Shown: piece by piece, positions 1-9,281 of the stretch
Position numbering within the stretch: position 1 is the first letter of the stretch
How the letters are laid out: every line of letters starts with the position of its first letter
Assembly (NCBI GenBank): GCA_020217035.1
Contig: JAIWOG010000016.1
Location: forward strand, 1-10,000
DNA from: Magnetospirillum sp.
Lineage (GTDB): Bacteria; Pseudomonadota; Alphaproteobacteria; Rhodospirillales; Magnetospirillaceae
Length of the DNA: 10,000 nt
Direction of reading: 5' to 3'
Made by a program: the position numbers and the translations under genes
The notes under the pieces: generated by a model
What the model saw: the letters and a program-made list of their open reading frames with translations, nothing else
Databases searched by the model: none
What the model was told of the DNA's origin: nothing

Positions 1-1242
1 TACGGCATCCACGACTGGCGCCTGGCCGGCGCCCGTTCGCGTGGCGATTGGGACAACACCAAGGCGCTGTTGGAAAAGGGCCGTGACGCCATCATCGAGG
101 AAGTCAAGACCTCGGGCCTGCGCGGTCGTGGCGGCGCCGGTTTCTCCACCGGCATGAAATGGTCGTTCATGCCCAAGACCGAAGGGGCGCGTCCGCATTA
201 CCTGGTGATCAACGCCGACGAAGGCGAGCCGGGCACCTGCAAGGACCGCGAGATCATGCGCTTCGACCCGCACAAACTGGTCGAAGGGGCGTTGCTGGCG
301 TCCTTCGCCATCGGGGCGCACGCGTCCTACATCTACATCCGCGGCGAATTCGTGCGCGAGGCCGAGCACCTGCAGGTCGCCATCGACGAGGCTTACGCCG
401 CTGGTCTGATCGGCAAGAACGCCTGCGGTTCTGGCTGGGATTTCGACCTTTACGTCCATCGCGGTGCCGGCGCCTATATCTGTGGTGAGGAATCGGCGCT
501 GATCGAAAGCCTGGAAGGCAAGAAGGGCCAGCCCCGCCTGAAGCCGCCGTTCCCGGCCGGCGTCGGCCTCTACGGCTGCCCGACCACCGTCAACAACGTC
601 GAATCCATCGCCGTGGTTCCCACCATCCTGCGCCGCTCGGGCGCCTGGTTCGCCGGCCTGGGCCGGGCCAAGAACTCAGGCACCAAGCTGTTCTGCATTT
701 CCGGCCACGTGAACAAGCCGTGCAATGTGGAAGAGGAAATGGGCATCACCTTCCGCGAGCTGATCGACAAGCATTGCGGCGGTATCCGCGGCGGCTGGGA
801 CAACCTGCTGGCGGTGATCCCCGGCGGTTCGTCCACCCCGGCGCTGACCCGCGAGATGATCGAGGACTGCCCGATGGATTTCGACGGCCTGCGCGAGCAG
901 GGCTCGGGCCTGGGCACGGCGGCCGTCATCGTCATGGACAAGTCCACCGACCTGGTGCGTGCCATCACCCGCCTGTCGCGCTTCTACAAGCACGAAAGCT
1001 GCGGCCAATGCACGCCGTGCCGCGAAGGCACCGGCTGGCTGTGGCGCATGATGGAACGCCTGGACAAGGGCGACATGGCCATGGACGAGATCGACATGCT
1101 GTTCCAGGTCACCAAGCAGGTGGAAGGCCACACCATCTGCGCCCTGGGTGACGCCGCCGCTTGGCCGATCCAGGGTCTGATCCGCAATTTCCGCCCCGTG
1201 ATCGAGCAGAAGATCCGGGCCCGCAACGCCAGCGCGGCCTAA
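1..1242 (+). CDS. nuoF: NADH-quinone oxidoreductase subunit F (5' partial)
   Basis: NuoF (51 kDa, NDUFV1 family) is the cytoplasmic subunit that oxidises NADH with FMN and passes electrons to cluster N3. The frame is open from base 1, and the 413 visible residues begin YGIHDW, a segment normally found shortly after the start. Probably only some 10 to 20 N-terminal residues lie outside the window. Visible motifs, numbered from the first visible codon: glycine-rich FMN/NADH loop GRGGAGF at 42-48; [13 protein letters not shown] from 71; [10 protein letters not shown] at 155-164; PTTVNNVE at 194-201; N3 ligands C334, C337 and C340 in SCGQCTPC, with C380 in HTIC. The internal TTG at 70 is an ordinary leucine codon, not the start. 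It ends in TAA, 17 bases before nuoG. All key residues are intact, and the identification is very safe. Confidence 0.97.
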   Translation, partial: YGIHDWRLAGARSRGDWDNTKALLEKGRDAIIEEVKTSGLRGRGGAGFSTGMKWSFMPKTEGARPHYLVINADEGEPGTCKDREIMRFDPHKLVEGALLASFAIGAHASYIYIRGEFVREAEHLQVAIDEAYAAGLIGKNACGSGWDFDLYVHRGAGAYICGEESALIESLEGKKGQPRLKPPFPAGVGLYGCPTTVNNVESIAVVPTILRRSGAWFAGLGRAKNSGTKLFCISGHVNKPCNVEEEMGITFRELIDKHCGGIRGGWDNLLAVIPGGSSTPALTREMIEDCPMDFDGLREQGSGLGTAAVIVMDKSTDLVRAITRLSRFYKHESCGQCTPCREGTGWLWRMMERLDKGDMAMDEIDMLFQVTKQVEGHTICALGDAAAWPIQGLIRNFRPVIEQKIRARNASAA

Positions 1243-1248
1243 GGGAGG
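1243..1248 (+). promoter_or_regulatory. Shine-Dalgarno site for nuoG
   Basis: GGGAGG follows directly on the nuoF TAA stop and lies 11 bases before the nuoG ATG at 1260. It supports that start over the longer open frame beginning at 1161 inside nuoF, which has no family match in its extra part. Confidence 0.75.
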
Positions 1249-1259
1249 TCCGAGAAAAC

Positions 1260-3335
1260 ATGCCCAAACTGACGATCGACGGAACCGAGATCGAAGTCGA
1301 AGCCGGGATGACCATCCTGCAGGCTGCTGAAACCATCGGCATCGAGATCCCGCGTTTCTGCTACCATGAACGCTTGGCGGTGGCCGGCAATTGCCGCATG
1401 TGCCTGGTGGAAGTGGAAAAGATGCCCAAGCCGGTGGCGTCCTGCGCCATGCCGGTGGGCGAGGGGATGGTGGTGCACACCAACAACGCCAACGTGCGCA
1501 AGGCGCGTCAGGGCGTGATGGAGTTCCTGCTGATCAACCACCCGCTGGATTGCCCCATCTGCGACCAGGGTGGCGAATGTGACCTGCAGGACCAGGCCAT
1601 GGCCTATGGCGGCGATCGTGGCCGCTATAACGACGAGAAGCGCTCGGTCGAGGACAAGGATTACGGTCCGCTGATCCAGACCTGGATGACGCGGTGCATC
1701 CAGTGCACGCGTTGCATCCGCTTCATTTCCGAAATCGCCGGCACCCCGGTGCTGGGCGGACTGGGCCGTTCCGAACATTTGGAAATCGGCCGTTACGTCG
1801 GCGCCGCCGTGTCGTCGGAACTGTCGGGCAACCTGATCGATTTGTGCCCGGTCGGTGCGCTCACCAACAAGCCGGCCAGCTACACCTACCGCGCCTGGGA
1901 ACTGAAGAAGACCGAAAGCGTCGATGCCATGGACGCGCTGGGCTCGGCCATCCGGGTCGACACCCGGGGCAACGAGGTCATCCGCATCCTTCCCCGCGTC
2001 AACGACGACATCAACGAGGAATGGCTGTCGGACCGCTCGCGCTTCGCCGTCGACGGCCTGAAGCGTCAGCGTCTGGACCGGCCTTATGTCCGCAAGGACG
2101 GCAAGCTGGTGGCCACCTCGTGGAACGATGCCTTCGCCACCATCGCCGCCAAGGTGAACGGTCTGGCCGGATCGAAGATCGCCGCCATCGCTGGCGACCA
2201 GACCGACCTGGAAACCATGCAGGCCCTGAAGGACCTGCTGGCGGTGCTGGGCTCGCCCAACATGGATTGCCGTCAGGACGGCGCCAAGCTGGTGCCCGGC
2301 AACCGCGCCGGCTATTTGTTCAACTCGACCATCGCCGGTATCGAACAGGCCGACGCCTTGCTGATCGTGGGGTCCAACCCGCGTATCGAAGCCCCGGTGC
2401 TGAACGCACGCATCCGCAAGCGTTGGCTGAAGGGCGGCTTCAAGGCGGCGGTGATCGGTCCCAAGACCGATCTGACCTTCAAGCACGACTACCTGGGCGA
2501 CCAGGCCAGCATCCTGGCCGACATCGCGTCCGGCAAGCATCCGTTCTTCGAGGTGCTGAAGAACGCCGCCAACCCGGCCATCATCCTGGGCCAGGGCGCG
2601 TTGACCCGTGAGGACGGCGCCGCCATCCTGGCTTTGGCGTCCAAGCTGGCTGAAGCGACCGGCATGATCAAGGACGGCTGGAACGGCTTCAACGTGCTGC
2701 ACACCGCTGCCGCCCGCGTCGGCGGCCTGGATTTGGGCTTCGTGCCGCAGGCCGGTGGCAAGGACACCGCCGGCATCGTCGCCGGCGCTGCTTCGGGCGA
2801 GATCTCGGTGGTCTTCCTGGCCGGTGCCGACGAAATCGACATGAAGACCTTGGGCAATTCCTTCGTGGTCTACATGGGCACCCATGGCGACGCCGGGGCG
2901 CACCGTGCGGACGTGGTCCTGCCCACCGCCGCCTACACGGAAAAGAGCGCCACCTTCGTCAACACCGAAGGCCGGGTGCAGCGCACCCGTCTGGCCCTGT
3001 TCCCGCCGGGCGAGGCCAAGGAGGACTGGAAGGTCGTCCGTGCCTTGTCCGACGCTCTGGGCAAGCCGCTGCCGTTCGATACCGTCAAGCAATTGCGCGA
3101 ACGCGTCGCCGCCTCCAACCCGCTGCTGGCGGGCGAGGGCAGCCTGACCGCCGCTTCGTGGGCGCCGGTCGGCACCGAGGGGGCGCTGTCGGACAAGCCC
3201 TTGGCTTCCAGCATCGACAACTTCTATCAGGTCGACCCGATTTCGCGTGCCTCCAAGACCATGGCGGAGTGCACGGCGCAATTCGGCGGCGGCTGTGGCT
3301 GCAACAGCAAGAAGAAGACGGGGACCCATGGTTGA
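1260..3335 (+). CDS. nuoG: NADH-quinone oxidoreductase subunit G, mitochondrial-like
   Basis: NuoG (75 kDa, NDUFS1 family) carries electrons from NuoF towards NuoI in the peripheral arm. It has 691 residues, about the usual length for alphaproteobacteria. The N-terminal ferredoxin-like domain binds 2Fe-2S cluster N1b through C34, C45, C48 and C62. H94, C98, C101 and C107 form the His/3Cys site of N5. C146, C149, C152 and C196 bind N4. From about residue 215 follows a molybdopterin-oxidoreductase-type domain, which in this family is vestigial. The cysteines for the extra cluster N7 of E. coli and Thermus are absent; that segment reads [15 protein letters not shown], like mitochondrial NDUFS1. 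The tail ends with C671, C679 and C681, then a run of lysines (residues 684-686). ATG at 1260 is chosen because the protein then starts MPKLTIDG, the normal family start, behind a good ribosome site. The end overlaps nuoH by 8 bases. Confidence 0.97.
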   Translation: MPKLTIDGTEIEVEAGMTILQAAETIGIEIPRFCYHERLAVAGNCRMCLVEVEKMPKPVASCAMPVGEGMVVHTNNANVRKARQGVMEFLLINHPLDCPICDQGGECDLQDQAMAYGGDRGRYNDEKRSVEDKDYGPLIQTWMTRCIQCTRCIRFISEIAGTPVLGGLGRSEHLEIGRYVGAAVSSELSGNLIDLCPVGALTNKPASYTYRAWELKKTESVDAMDALGSAIRVDTRGNEVIRILPRVNDDINEEWLSDRSRFAVDGLKRQRLDRPYVRKDGKLVATSWNDAFATIAAKVNGLAGSKIAAIAGDQTDLETMQALKDLLAVLGSPNMDCRQDGAKLVPGNRAGYLFNSTIAGIEQADALLIVGSNPRIEAPVLNARIRKRWLKGGFKAAVIGPKTDLTFKHDYLGDQASILADIASGKHPFFEVLKNAANPAIILGQGALTREDGAAILALASKLAEATGMIKDGWNGFNVLHTAAARVGGLDLGFVPQAGGKDTAGIVAGAASGEISVVFLAGADEIDMKTLGNSFVVYMGTHGDAGAHRADVVLPTAAYTEKSATFVNTEGRVQRTRLALFPPGEAKEDWKVVRALSDALGKPLPFDTVKQLRERVAASNPLLAGEGSLTAASWAPVGTEGALSDKPLASSIDNFYQVDPISRASKTMAECTAQFGGGCGCNSKKKTGTHG

Positions 3336-4359
3336 TATGCTCTCTGGGCTGCTGCCCCCGGAACTGTGGCGTCTGATCGTCATCGTTCTGCAGATTCTGG
3401 TCATCGTCGTGCCGCTGCTGGTGGCCGTCGCCTATTTGACCTATGCCGAGCGCAAGGTCATCGGCGCCATCCAACTGCGCAAGGGCCCCAACGTGGTCGG
3501 CCCCTTGGGTCTGCTGCAACCGCTGGCCGACGGCGCCAAGCTTTTCCTGAAGGAAACCATCTTCCCGTCCGGGTCGAACAAGGTGGTCTTCATCATGGCG
3601 CCCATGCTGACCTTCACCCTGGCGTTGATCGCCTGGGCGGTCATCCCCTTCGACGAAGGCTGGGTGCTGGCCGACATCAATGTCGGCATGCTGTACCTGT
3701 TCGCCATCTCGTCGCTCGGTGTCTACGGCATCATCATGTCGGGTTGGGCGTCCAACTCGAAATACGCCTTCCTGGGCGGCCTGCGCTCGGCGGCGCAGAT
3801 GGTGTCCTACGAAGTGTCCATGGGTCTGGTGATCATCTCGGTGCTGATCACCGTGGGGTCCTTGAACCTGACCGACATCGTGATGAAGCAGAAGGAAACG
3901 GTGTGGTTCGTCATTCCGCACCTGCCCATGTTCGTCATCTTCATCGTGTCGATCCTGGCGGAAACCAACCGTGCCCCCTTCGACTTGGCGGAATCGGAAT
4001 CGGAACTGGTCGCCGGCTACAACGTCGAATATTCGGCCATGACGTTCGCCATGTTCTTCCTGGGCGAATACGCCAACATGATCCTGATGAGCGGCATGGC
4101 CGTGGTGCTGTTCCTGGGCGGCTGGCTGCCCATCATCGACATCGCGCCCTTCAACTGGATCCCCGGCGTGATCTGGTTCGCATTGAAGGTCTGCGCCGTT
4201 CTGTTCGTCTTCCTGTGGGTGCGCGCCACCTTCCCGCGTTATCGCTATGACCAGCTGATGCGCCTGGGCTGGAAGATTTTCCTACCGTTCTCGCTGATCT
4301 GGGTGGTGCTGACCTCGGGCGTGCTGCTCGCGTTCGGTTGGCTGCCGGGCCAGGGCTAA
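3328..4359 (+). CDS. nuoH: NADH-quinone oxidoreductase subunit H
   Basis: NuoH (ND1 family) is the membrane subunit that docks the peripheral arm, forms much of the quinone chamber and starts the proton-pumping axis. The 343 residues are very hydrophobic, with about eight membrane helices expected; the first spans roughly residues 15-36. Characteristic cytoplasmic-loop motifs are visible: AERK at 40-43 followed by [12 protein letters not shown], and the acidic loop starting [11 protein letters not shown] at 212-222, then [13 protein letters not shown] with E224, E226 and E234. These acidic residues are conserved in the family and implicated in coupling quinone reduction to pumping. ATG 3328 overlaps the end of nuoG, fitting translational coupling. 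ATG 3337 just after the nuoG stop is an alternative that would remove three residues. The Shine-Dalgarno signal is weak for both (GGGGA at 3320-3324), so the start is less sure than the identity. Confidence 0.96.
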   Translation: MVDMLSGLLPPELWRLIVIVLQILVIVVPLLVAVAYLTYAERKVIGAIQLRKGPNVVGPLGLLQPLADGAKLFLKETIFPSGSNKVVFIMAPMLTFTLALIAWAVIPFDEGWVLADINVGMLYLFAISSLGVYGIIMSGWASNSKYAFLGGLRSAAQMVSYEVSMGLVIISVLITVGSLNLTDIVMKQKETVWFVIPHLPMFVIFIVSILAETNRAPFDLAESESELVAGYNVEYSAMTFAMFFLGEYANMILMSGMAVVLFLGGWLPIIDIAPFNWIPGVIWFALKVCAVLFVFLWVRATFPRYRYDQLMRLGWKIFLPFSLIWVVLTSGVLLAFGWLPGQG

Positions 4360-4363
4360 GGAG
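4357..4363 (+). promoter_or_regulatory. Shine-Dalgarno site for nuoI
   Basis: TAAGGAG is a full match to the core of the ribosome-binding consensus, and its TAA is the nuoH stop codon itself. It sits 8 bases before ATG 4372, which favours that start over the GTG at 4369. Confidence 0.8.
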
Positions 4364-4371
4364 AGAGTGTG

Positions 4372-4860
4372 ATGGCTTTTCTCGACCGTACCGCACGGGC
4401 GTTCCTGTTGACCGAACTGGTCCAGGGCTTGGCGCTGACCTTCCGCTACATGTTCAAGCCGGCGGTCACCACCAACTACCCGTACGAAAAGATCCCGATG
4501 TCGCCGCGTTTCCGCGGCGAGCACGCCCTGCGCCGTTATCCCAACGGCGAGGAACGCTGCATCTCGTGCAAGCTGTGCGAGGCCATCTGCCCCGCCCAGG
4601 CCATCACCATCGAAGGTGAGGTGCGCGAGGACGGCTCGCGCCGGGCACGCCGCTACGACATCGACATGACCAAGTGCATCTATTGCGGCTTCTGTCAGGA
4701 AGCCTGTCCGGTGGACGCCATCGTCGAGGGTCCGAATTTCGAGTTCGCCACCGAGACCCGGGCCGAGCTCATGTACAACAAGCAAAAACTGCTCGCGAAC
4801 GGCGACCGCTGGGAGGCCGAACTGGCCATGCGTCTCGCCGCCGACGCGCCGTACCGTTGA
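4372..4860 (+). CDS. nuoI: NADH-quinone oxidoreductase subunit I
   Basis: NuoI (TYKY, NDUFS8 family) is an 8-iron ferredoxin-type subunit holding clusters N6a and N6b. It sits on the cytoplasmic face of the membrane and passes electrons from NuoG via NuoB to quinone. The 162 residues are the normal length. Two CxxCxxCxxxCP motifs are complete: C63, C66, C69, C73 and C102, C105, C108, C112. As in any such fold, the last cysteine of each motif serves the other cluster. The N-terminal 35 residues are hydrophobic/amphipathic, including [19 protein letters not shown], and fit the helix that lies against the membrane. The start at ATG 4372 is chosen from ribosome-site spacing; GTG 4369 would add one residue. 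The gene ends with two in-frame TGA codons in a row (4858-4863), the second merging into the nuoJ ribosome site. Confidence 0.97.
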   Translation: MAFLDRTARAFLLTELVQGLALTFRYMFKPAVTTNYPYEKIPMSPRFRGEHALRRYPNGEERCISCKLCEAICPAQAITIEGEVREDGSRRARRYDIDMTKCIYCGFCQEACPVDAIVEGPNFEFATETRAELMYNKQKLLANGDRWEAELAMRLAADAPYR

Positions 4861-4862
4861 TG

Positions 4863-4868
4863 AGGGGG
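4863..4868 (+). promoter_or_regulatory. Shine-Dalgarno site for nuoJ
   Basis: AGGGGG begins on the last base of the second TGA after nuoI and ends 5 bases before the nuoJ ATG at 4874. It departs from AGGAGG by one base. Confidence 0.65.
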
Positions 4869-4873
4869 ATGGC

Positions 4874-5485
4874 ATGATCGCGGCATTGATCTTCTACATG
4901 TTCGCTGGACTGGCGGTGGTGAGTGCCGGTCTGGTGGTCACCGCGCGGAACCCGGTGCATTCCGTGTTGTTCCTCATTCTGTGCTTCTTCAACGCGGCGG
5001 GCCTGTTCCTGCTGCTGGGTGCGGAATTCCTGGCCATGGTCCTGGTGGTCGTCTATGTGGGCGCCGTGGCGGTGATGTTCCTGTTCGTCGTCATGATGCT
5101 GGACATCAACTTCCTGAAGCTCAGGGAAGGCGTCGCCCAGTACCTGCCCACCGGCGCCGTCATCGGCATCGTCTTGCTGGTCGAGTTGGCGGTCAGCTTC
5201 GGCGGCTGGTCCTTCGCCCCCGACGTGGAAGCCATGCTGGCATCGCCCGCCCCCAATGGCGGCGAGGTGACCAACACCGCCGCGCTCGGCCAGTTGATCT
5301 ACACCAAGTACGTCTACCTGTTCCAAGCCTCGGGCGTGGTGCTGCTGATCGCCATGATCGGCGCCATCCTGCTGACCCACCGGTCGCGCTCGGGCGTGCG
5401 CAAGCAGAAGATTTACGACCAGGTCGGCGTCACCGCCAAGGACCGCGTCGAAATCCGCAAAGTCAGCACCGGGGGAGGCATCTGA
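4874..5485 (+). CDS. nuoJ: NADH-quinone oxidoreductase subunit J
   Basis: NuoJ (ND6 family) is a small membrane subunit next to NuoH and NuoK that helps relay quinone-site changes to the proton channels. The 203 residues show five hydrophobic segments at about 2-23, 28-47, 50-73, 91-110 and 146-167, the usual arrangement. The third contains [18 protein letters not shown] with Y61 and G63. This is the most conserved part of the family and the place where complex I structures show a pi-bulge that changes during turnover. A loop of about 35 residues with a PAPNGG stretch separates helices 4 and 5. The C-terminal 36 residues are charged ([12 protein letters not shown] onward) and should face the cytoplasm. 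ATG 4874 is the natural start and is well placed behind AGGGGG. The gene ends one base before nuoK. Confidence 0.95.
   Translation: MIAALIFYMFAGLAVVSAGLVVTARNPVHSVLFLILCFFNAAGLFLLLGAEFLAMVLVVVYVGAVAVMFLFVVMMLDINFLKLREGVAQYLPTGAVIGIVLLVELAVSFGGWSFAPDVEAMLASPAPNGGEVTNTAALGQLIYTKYVYLFQASGVVLLIAMIGAILLTHRSRSGVRKQKIYDQVGVTAKDRVEIRKVSTGGGI
5471..5478 (+). promoter_or_regulatory. Shine-Dalgarno site for nuoK, inside the nuoJ end
   Basis: GGGGGAGG lies within the last codons of nuoJ, where it encodes part of the terminal GGG, and 8 bases before the nuoK ATG at 5487. The nuoJ protein end is therefore constrained by the nuoK ribosome site. Confidence 0.75.
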
Positions 5486-5486
5486 C

Positions 5487-5798
5487 ATGTTCACCATCGG
5501 CCTTGCCCATTACCTGACCGTCGCGGCCATCCTGTTCACCCTTGGTGTCTTCGGCATCTTCCTGAACCGCAAGAACGTCATCATCATCATGATGAGCATC
5601 GAACTGATGCTGTTGGCGGTGAACCTGAACATGGTGACCTTCTCGTCCTACCTGAACGACATGGTCGGCCAGGTGTTCACCATGTTCATCCTGACCGTCG
5701 CCGCCGCCGAGGCCGCCATCGGCCTTGCCATCCTTGTCGTCTTCTTCCGCAACCGCGGCACGATCGCGGTCGAGGAAATCAGCCAGCTGAAGGGGTAA
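5487..5798 (+). CDS. nuoK: NADH-quinone oxidoreductase subunit K
   Basis: NuoK (ND4L family) is the smallest membrane subunit and part of the proton path between NuoH/NuoJ and NuoN. The 103 residues form three helices at about 4-26, 30-52 and 60-87, the normal size and layout. The two membrane-buried glutamates typical of the family are present: E39 in [13 protein letters not shown] (helix 2) and E75 in [11 protein letters not shown] (helix 3). In E. coli the corresponding residues, E36 and E72, are needed for activity and pumping. The start at ATG 5487 is one base after the nuoJ TGA stop, so the two genes are very likely translationally coupled. The short soluble tail ends EEISQLKG. Confidence 0.96.
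   Translation: MFTIGLAHYLTVAAILFTLGVFGIFLNRKNVIIIMMSIELMLLAVNLNMVTFSSYLNDMVGQVFTMFILTVAAAEAAIGLAILVVFFRNRGTIAVEEISQLKG
5790..5795 (+). promoter_or_regulatory. Shine-Dalgarno site for nuoL
   Basis: AAGGGG covers the last two sense codons of nuoK and touches its TAA stop. It is 10 bases before ATG 5806 and 13 before the next ATG at 5809, so the first of the two adjacent ATG codons is slightly favoured. Confidence 0.6.
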
Positions 5799-5805
5799 TA
5801 CAGCG

Positions 5806-7740
5806 ATGATGTATGTCGCCGCAGTTTTCCTGCCGCTGCTGGGCTCGATCGTCGCCGGCCTTTTCGGCCGCTTCATCGGTGACCGTGGTGCGCAGATCGT
5901 CACCTGCACGCTGTTGGGCGTGTCGGCCTTGTCCTCGGCCTTGATCTTCAAGGAAGTGGCCATCGACGGCAATTACGTGACCATCCAGATCCTGCACTGG
6001 ATGCAGTCGGGCACGCTGGACGTGTCGTGGGCCTTGAAGTTCGACACCCTGACCGCGGTCATGATGATCGTCGTCACCTGGGTGTCGTTCATGGTGCACG
6101 TCTATTCCGTCGGCTACATGAGCCACGACCCGGCCATTCCGCGCTTCATGTCCTATCTGTCGCTGTTCACCTTCGCCATGCTGATGCTGGTGACCGCCGA
6201 CAATTTGGTCCAGCTGTTCTTCGGCTGGGAAGGCGTGGGCGTGGCGTCGTACCTGCTGATCGGTTTCTGGTACCAGAAGCCGTCGGCCTGCGCCGCCGCC
6301 ATCAAGGCTTTCGTCGTCAACCGCGTGGGTGACTTCGGCTTCGCGCTGGGCATCTTCGGTGTCTACTTCCTGTTCGACAGCGTCACCTTCTCGGCGATCT
6401 TCGCCGCCGCGCCCGACAAGGCGAACGAAGTGGTGCATTTCTTCGGCATGGACGTGAACGCCATCACCATCTGCTGCCTCTTGCTGTTCGTCGGCGCCAT
6501 GGGCAAGTCGGCCCAGCTGGGCCTGCACACCTGGCTGCCCGACGCCATGGAAGGTCCGACCCCGGTTTCGGCGCTGATCCACGCCGCCACCATGGTGACC
6601 GCCGGCGTCTTCATGGTCGCCCGCATGAGCCCGCTGTTCGAATATTCGGACACCGCGCTGACCGTGGTCACCGTGATCGGCGCCGCCACGGCGTTCTTCG
6701 CCGCCACCGTCGGTTGCGTGCAGAACGACATCAAGCGGGTGATCGCGTACTCCACCTGCTCGCAGCTGGGCTACATGTTCTTCGCCATCGGCGTGTCGGC
6801 CTATCAGGCCGCCATCTTCCACCTGATGACCCACGCCTTCTTCAAGGCGCTGCTGTTCCTGGGCGCCGGCTCGGTGATCCACGCCATGAGCGACGAGCAG
6901 GACATCCGCCGCATGGGCGGCATCTGGAAGCACGTCAAGGTGACCTGGGTGCTGATGTGGATCGGTTCGCTGGCCCTGGCGGGCGTGCCGTTCTTCGCCG
7001 GCTACTATTCCAAGGACACCATCCTTGAAGCGGCCTGGGCCTCGCACACCTGGTCGGGCCAGCTGGCCTATGTCATGGGTGTGGCTGCGGCCTTCCTGAC
7101 CGCCTTCTATTCCTGGCGTCTCTTGATCCTGACCTTCCACGGCAAGCCCCGCGCCGACGAGCACGTCATGGCCCATGTCCATGAAAGCCCGGCGGTGATG
7201 ATCCTGCCGCTGTTCGTGCTGGCCGCCGGCGCGGTGTTCTCGGGCTGGCTGGGCTATGAATTGTTCGTCGGCCACGCCCAGCACGATTTCTGGCGCGGTT
7301 CGGTCAAGGTTCTGGCCGACGCCCACGGGGCGATGGAACACTTCCACCATGTGGAAAAGTGGGTCGCCCTGACGCCGACCATCGTCGCCGCCTCGGGTAT
7401 CTTGCTGGCCTACGTGCTGTACATGTTCGTCCCCTCGATCCCCGGTCTGCTGGCCGCCAAGTTCAAGGGTGTCTACCTGTTCTTGCTGAACAAGTGGTAC
7501 TTCGACGAATTGTACGACTTCCTGTTCGTCAAGCCGGCCTTCAAGCTGGGCCGTGGCTTCTGGCAGGGCGGTGACGGGGCGCTGATCGACGGCGTCGGTC
7601 CCGACGGCGTGGCCGCCGCCACCAAGTCCATTGCCCAGAAGGTGGGCAAGCTGCAATCCGGGTACCTGTACCACTATGCCTTCGCGATGTTGATCGGTGT
7701 GGCGGTGTTCGTCACCTGGTACATGTTCAACGCGCGCTAA
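5806..7740 (+). CDS. nuoL: NADH-quinone oxidoreductase subunit L
   Basis: NuoL (ND5 family) is the distal antiporter-like subunit that translocates protons and holds the long lateral helix along the membrane arm. Its 644 residues are a little longer than E. coli NuoL (613). The proton-channel residues are present: E142 in [18 protein letters not shown]234 in [20 protein letters not shown]259 in [14 protein letters not shown], and K310 in [18 protein letters not shown]. After the antiporter core come a His-rich loop ([15 protein letters not shown]), then [13 protein letters not shown], which is conserved before the lateral helix, and a final membrane anchor ending TWYMFNAR. About 16 helices are expected. 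The start could be ATG 5806 or ATG 5809; the choice changes only one residue. It is 7 bases from nuoK and 14 from nuoM. No truncation or frameshift is seen. Confidence 0.97.
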   Translation: MMYVAAVFLPLLGSIVAGLFGRFIGDRGAQIVTCTLLGVSALSSALIFKEVAIDGNYVTIQILHWMQSGTLDVSWALKFDTLTAVMMIVVTWVSFMVHVYSVGYMSHDPAIPRFMSYLSLFTFAMLMLVTADNLVQLFFGWEGVGVASYLLIGFWYQKPSACAAAIKAFVVNRVGDFGFALGIFGVYFLFDSVTFSAIFAAAPDKANEVVHFFGMDVNAITICCLLLFVGAMGKSAQLGLHTWLPDAMEGPTPVSALIHAATMVTAGVFMVARMSPLFEYSDTALTVVTVIGAATAFFAATVGCVQNDIKRVIAYSTCSQLGYMFFAIGVSAYQAAIFHLMTHAFFKALLFLGAGSVIHAMSDEQDIRRMGGIWKHVKVTWVLMWIGSLALAGVPFFAGYYSKDTILEAAWASHTWSGQLAYVMGVAAAFLTAFYSWRLLILTFHGKPRADEHVMAHVHESPAVMILPLFVLAAGAVFSGWLGYELFVGHAQHDFWRGSVKVLADAHGAMEHFHHVEKWVALTPTIVAASGILLAYVLYMFVPSIPGLLAAKFKGVYLFLLNKWYFDELYDFLFVKPAFKLGRGFWQGGDGALIDGVGPDGVAAATKSIAQKVGKLQSGYLYHYAFAMLIGVAVFVTWYMFNAR

Positions 7741-7744
7741 GTCT

Positions 7745-7749
7745 GGGGA
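7745..7749 (+). promoter_or_regulatory. Shine-Dalgarno site for nuoM
   Basis: GGGGA lies in the 14-base gap after nuoL and 5 bases before ATG 7755. The match is modest, but it is the only candidate in the gap. Confidence 0.55.
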
Positions 7750-7754
7750 AGACA

Positions 7755-9269
7755 ATGACCGACTGGCCTCTGCTCTCGTTGACGACGTTCCTGCCGCTGG
7801 TAGGCGCGTTGTTCATCCTGGCGATCCGCGGCGAGACCCAAGTGGTAGCGCGCAATGCCCGCAACGTGGCGCTTCTCACCTCGGTGGCGACGTTTGTCGT
7901 ATCGCTGTTCATCCTGGGCTATTTCGACGGCGCTTCGGCTGAGTTCCAGCTGAAGGAAAGCGCCGTCTGGCTGCCCGGTACCGTGATTTCCTATTCCATG
8001 GGCGTCGACGGTATCTCGGTGTGGTTCGTCCTGCTGTCCACCTTCCTGACCCCCATCTGCATCCTGTCGTCCATCGGCGCGGTGGAGACCCGGGTCAAGG
8101 AATACATGGTCGCCTTCCTGGTGCTGGAAACCATGATGGTCGGCATGTTCTGCGCCCTTGACATGGTTCTGTTCTACGTCTTCTTCGAAGGCGTGCTGCT
8201 GCCCATGTTCATCATCATCGGCGTGTGGGGCGGGGCGCGTCGCGTCTATGCGGCCTACAAGCTGTTCCTCTATACCCTGTTGGGTTCGGTGCTGATGCTG
8301 GTGGCCATGCTGGCCATGTATTTCGACGCCAACACCACCGACATTCCGACCCTGATGGCGCATGGCTTCCCGGAGAACATGCAGCTGTGGCTGTGGCTGG
8401 CCTTCTTCGCGTCCTTCGCGGTGAAGGTCCCCATGTGGCCGGTGCACACCTGGTTGCCCGACGCCCACGTGGAAGCGCCGACCGCCGGTTCGGTGATCCT
8501 GGCCGGCGTGCTGCTGAAGATGGGCGCCTATGGCTTCATCCGCTTCTCGGTGCCCATGTTCCCGCTGGCCACCGAATACTTCACCCCCTTGGTCTACACC
8601 CTGTCCATCGTCGCGGTGATCTACACCTCGCTGGTCGCCTTGGTCCAAGAGGACATGAAGAAGCTGATCGCCTATTCCTCGGTGGCCCACATGGGTTACG
8701 TGACCATCGGCATCTTCTCGATGACCACCCAAGGCGTCGAGGGTGCGCTTTACCAGATGCTGTCGCACGGCGTGGTGTCTGGGGCACTGTTCCTGTGTGT
8801 GGGTGTGGTCTACGACCGCATGCACACGCGTGAGATCGCCCGTTACGGCGGTCTGGCCGAGCGCATGCCCAAATACGCCCTGGTGTTCATGTTCATGACC
8901 ATGGCCTCGGTCGGCCTGCCGGGCACCGGCGGTTTCGTCGGCGAGTTCCTGGTGCTGCTGGGCGTGTTCCAGGTCAACACCTGGGTGGCATTGTTCGCCG
9001 CCACCGGTCTGGTGCTGGGAGCCTGCTACGCCCTTTACCTGTACCGCCGGGTGGTGTTCGGCCGCCTGACGCGCGACGACCTGAAGTCGATCCTCGACCT
9101 CAGCCCGCGTGAAGCCTTCATGTTCGCGCCGCTGATCTTCATCGTCATCTGGATGGGTGTGTATCCGATCACCTTCCTGGAACCGATGCATGCCTCGGTG
9201 GCCAAGTTGATCGACAATTACGAACTGGCGCGTGCCGCCGCCGAATCGCTTTCCGTCGCGGCTCGTTAA
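7755..9269 (+). CDS. nuoM: NADH-quinone oxidoreductase subunit M
   Basis: NuoM (ND4 family) is the middle antiporter-like, proton-translocating subunit, lying between NuoN and NuoL in the membrane arm. The 504 residues match the family length (E. coli 509), and about 14 membrane helices are expected. Channel residues are visible: E145 in [19 protein letters not shown]224 in [20 protein letters not shown], and K255 in [13 protein letters not shown]. The stretch [18 protein letters not shown] and the later [16 protein letters not shown] are also typical. The first 50 or so codons use several codons that are scarce elsewhere in the window (GTA at 7800, 7845 and 7899; paired ACG), although the protein sequence there is normal for the family. 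ATG 7755 is the natural start. TAA at 9267-9269 runs straight into the nuoN ribosome site. Confidence 0.97.
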   Translation: MTDWPLLSLTTFLPLVGALFILAIRGETQVVARNARNVALLTSVATFVVSLFILGYFDGASAEFQLKESAVWLPGTVISYSMGVDGISVWFVLLSTFLTPICILSSIGAVETRVKEYMVAFLVLETMMVGMFCALDMVLFYVFFEGVLLPMFIIIGVWGGARRVYAAYKLFLYTLLGSVLMLVAMLAMYFDANTTDIPTLMAHGFPENMQLWLWLAFFASFAVKVPMWPVHTWLPDAHVEAPTAGSVILAGVLLKMGAYGFIRFSVPMFPLATEYFTPLVYTLSIVAVIYTSLVALVQEDMKKLIAYSSVAHMGYVTIGIFSMTTQGVEGALYQMLSHGVVSGALFLCVGVVYDRMHTREIARYGGLAERMPKYALVFMFMTMASVGLPGTGGFVGEFLVLLGVFQVNTWVALFAATGLVLGACYALYLYRRVVFGRLTRDDLKSILDLSPREAFMFAPLIFIVIWMGVYPITFLEPMHASVAKLIDNYELARAAAESLSVAAR

Positions 9270-9275
9270 GGGGGA
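9268..9275 (+). promoter_or_regulatory. Shine-Dalgarno site for nuoN
   Basis: AAGGGGGA starts within the nuoM TAA stop and ends 6 bases before ATG 9282. A second purine run, GGAG at 9278-9281, touches the start codon and is too close to serve. Confidence 0.65.
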
Positions 9276-9281
9276 TTGGAG

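Noticed and set aside
1694..2611. A 305-codon + strand open frame inside nuoG, with similar Arg/Gly/Pro-rich frames inside nuoH, nuoL and nuoM
   Set aside because: These are out-of-frame readings of GC-rich coding sequence. They have no independent ribosome site or domain and overlap fully conserved nuo genes.
1239..3404. A 721-codon open frame on the - strand opposite nuoG
   Set aside because: It is in exact codon register with nuoG, so its stops would arise only from sense TTA, CTA or TCA codons, which this GC-rich genome avoids. The translation is low-complexity, rich in Gly, Val, Asp, His and Gln, and shows no recognisable domain.
3085..3921. A 278-codon open frame on the - strand over the nuoG/nuoH junction
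   Set aside because: It lies in the shadow of two strongly supported genes and is a low-complexity His/Asp/Gln/Arg-rich translation without family features.
7270..7362. Histidine-rich loop in NuoL, and a similar short one in NuoN near 9870-9892, as possible metal sites
   Set aside because: Extramembrane loops with several histidines are common in alphaproteobacterial NuoL and related subunits as far as I recall, and there is no metal-binding spacing to support a specific claim.
5779..7755. A 658-codon open frame on the - strand opposite nuoL
   Set aside because: It is codon-registered with nuoL. Hydrophobic sense codons (CTG, GTC, ATC, ATG, TTC) read as Gln, Asp, Asp, His and Glu on the other strand, which explains the highly charged, His-rich translation. 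It is a shadow.
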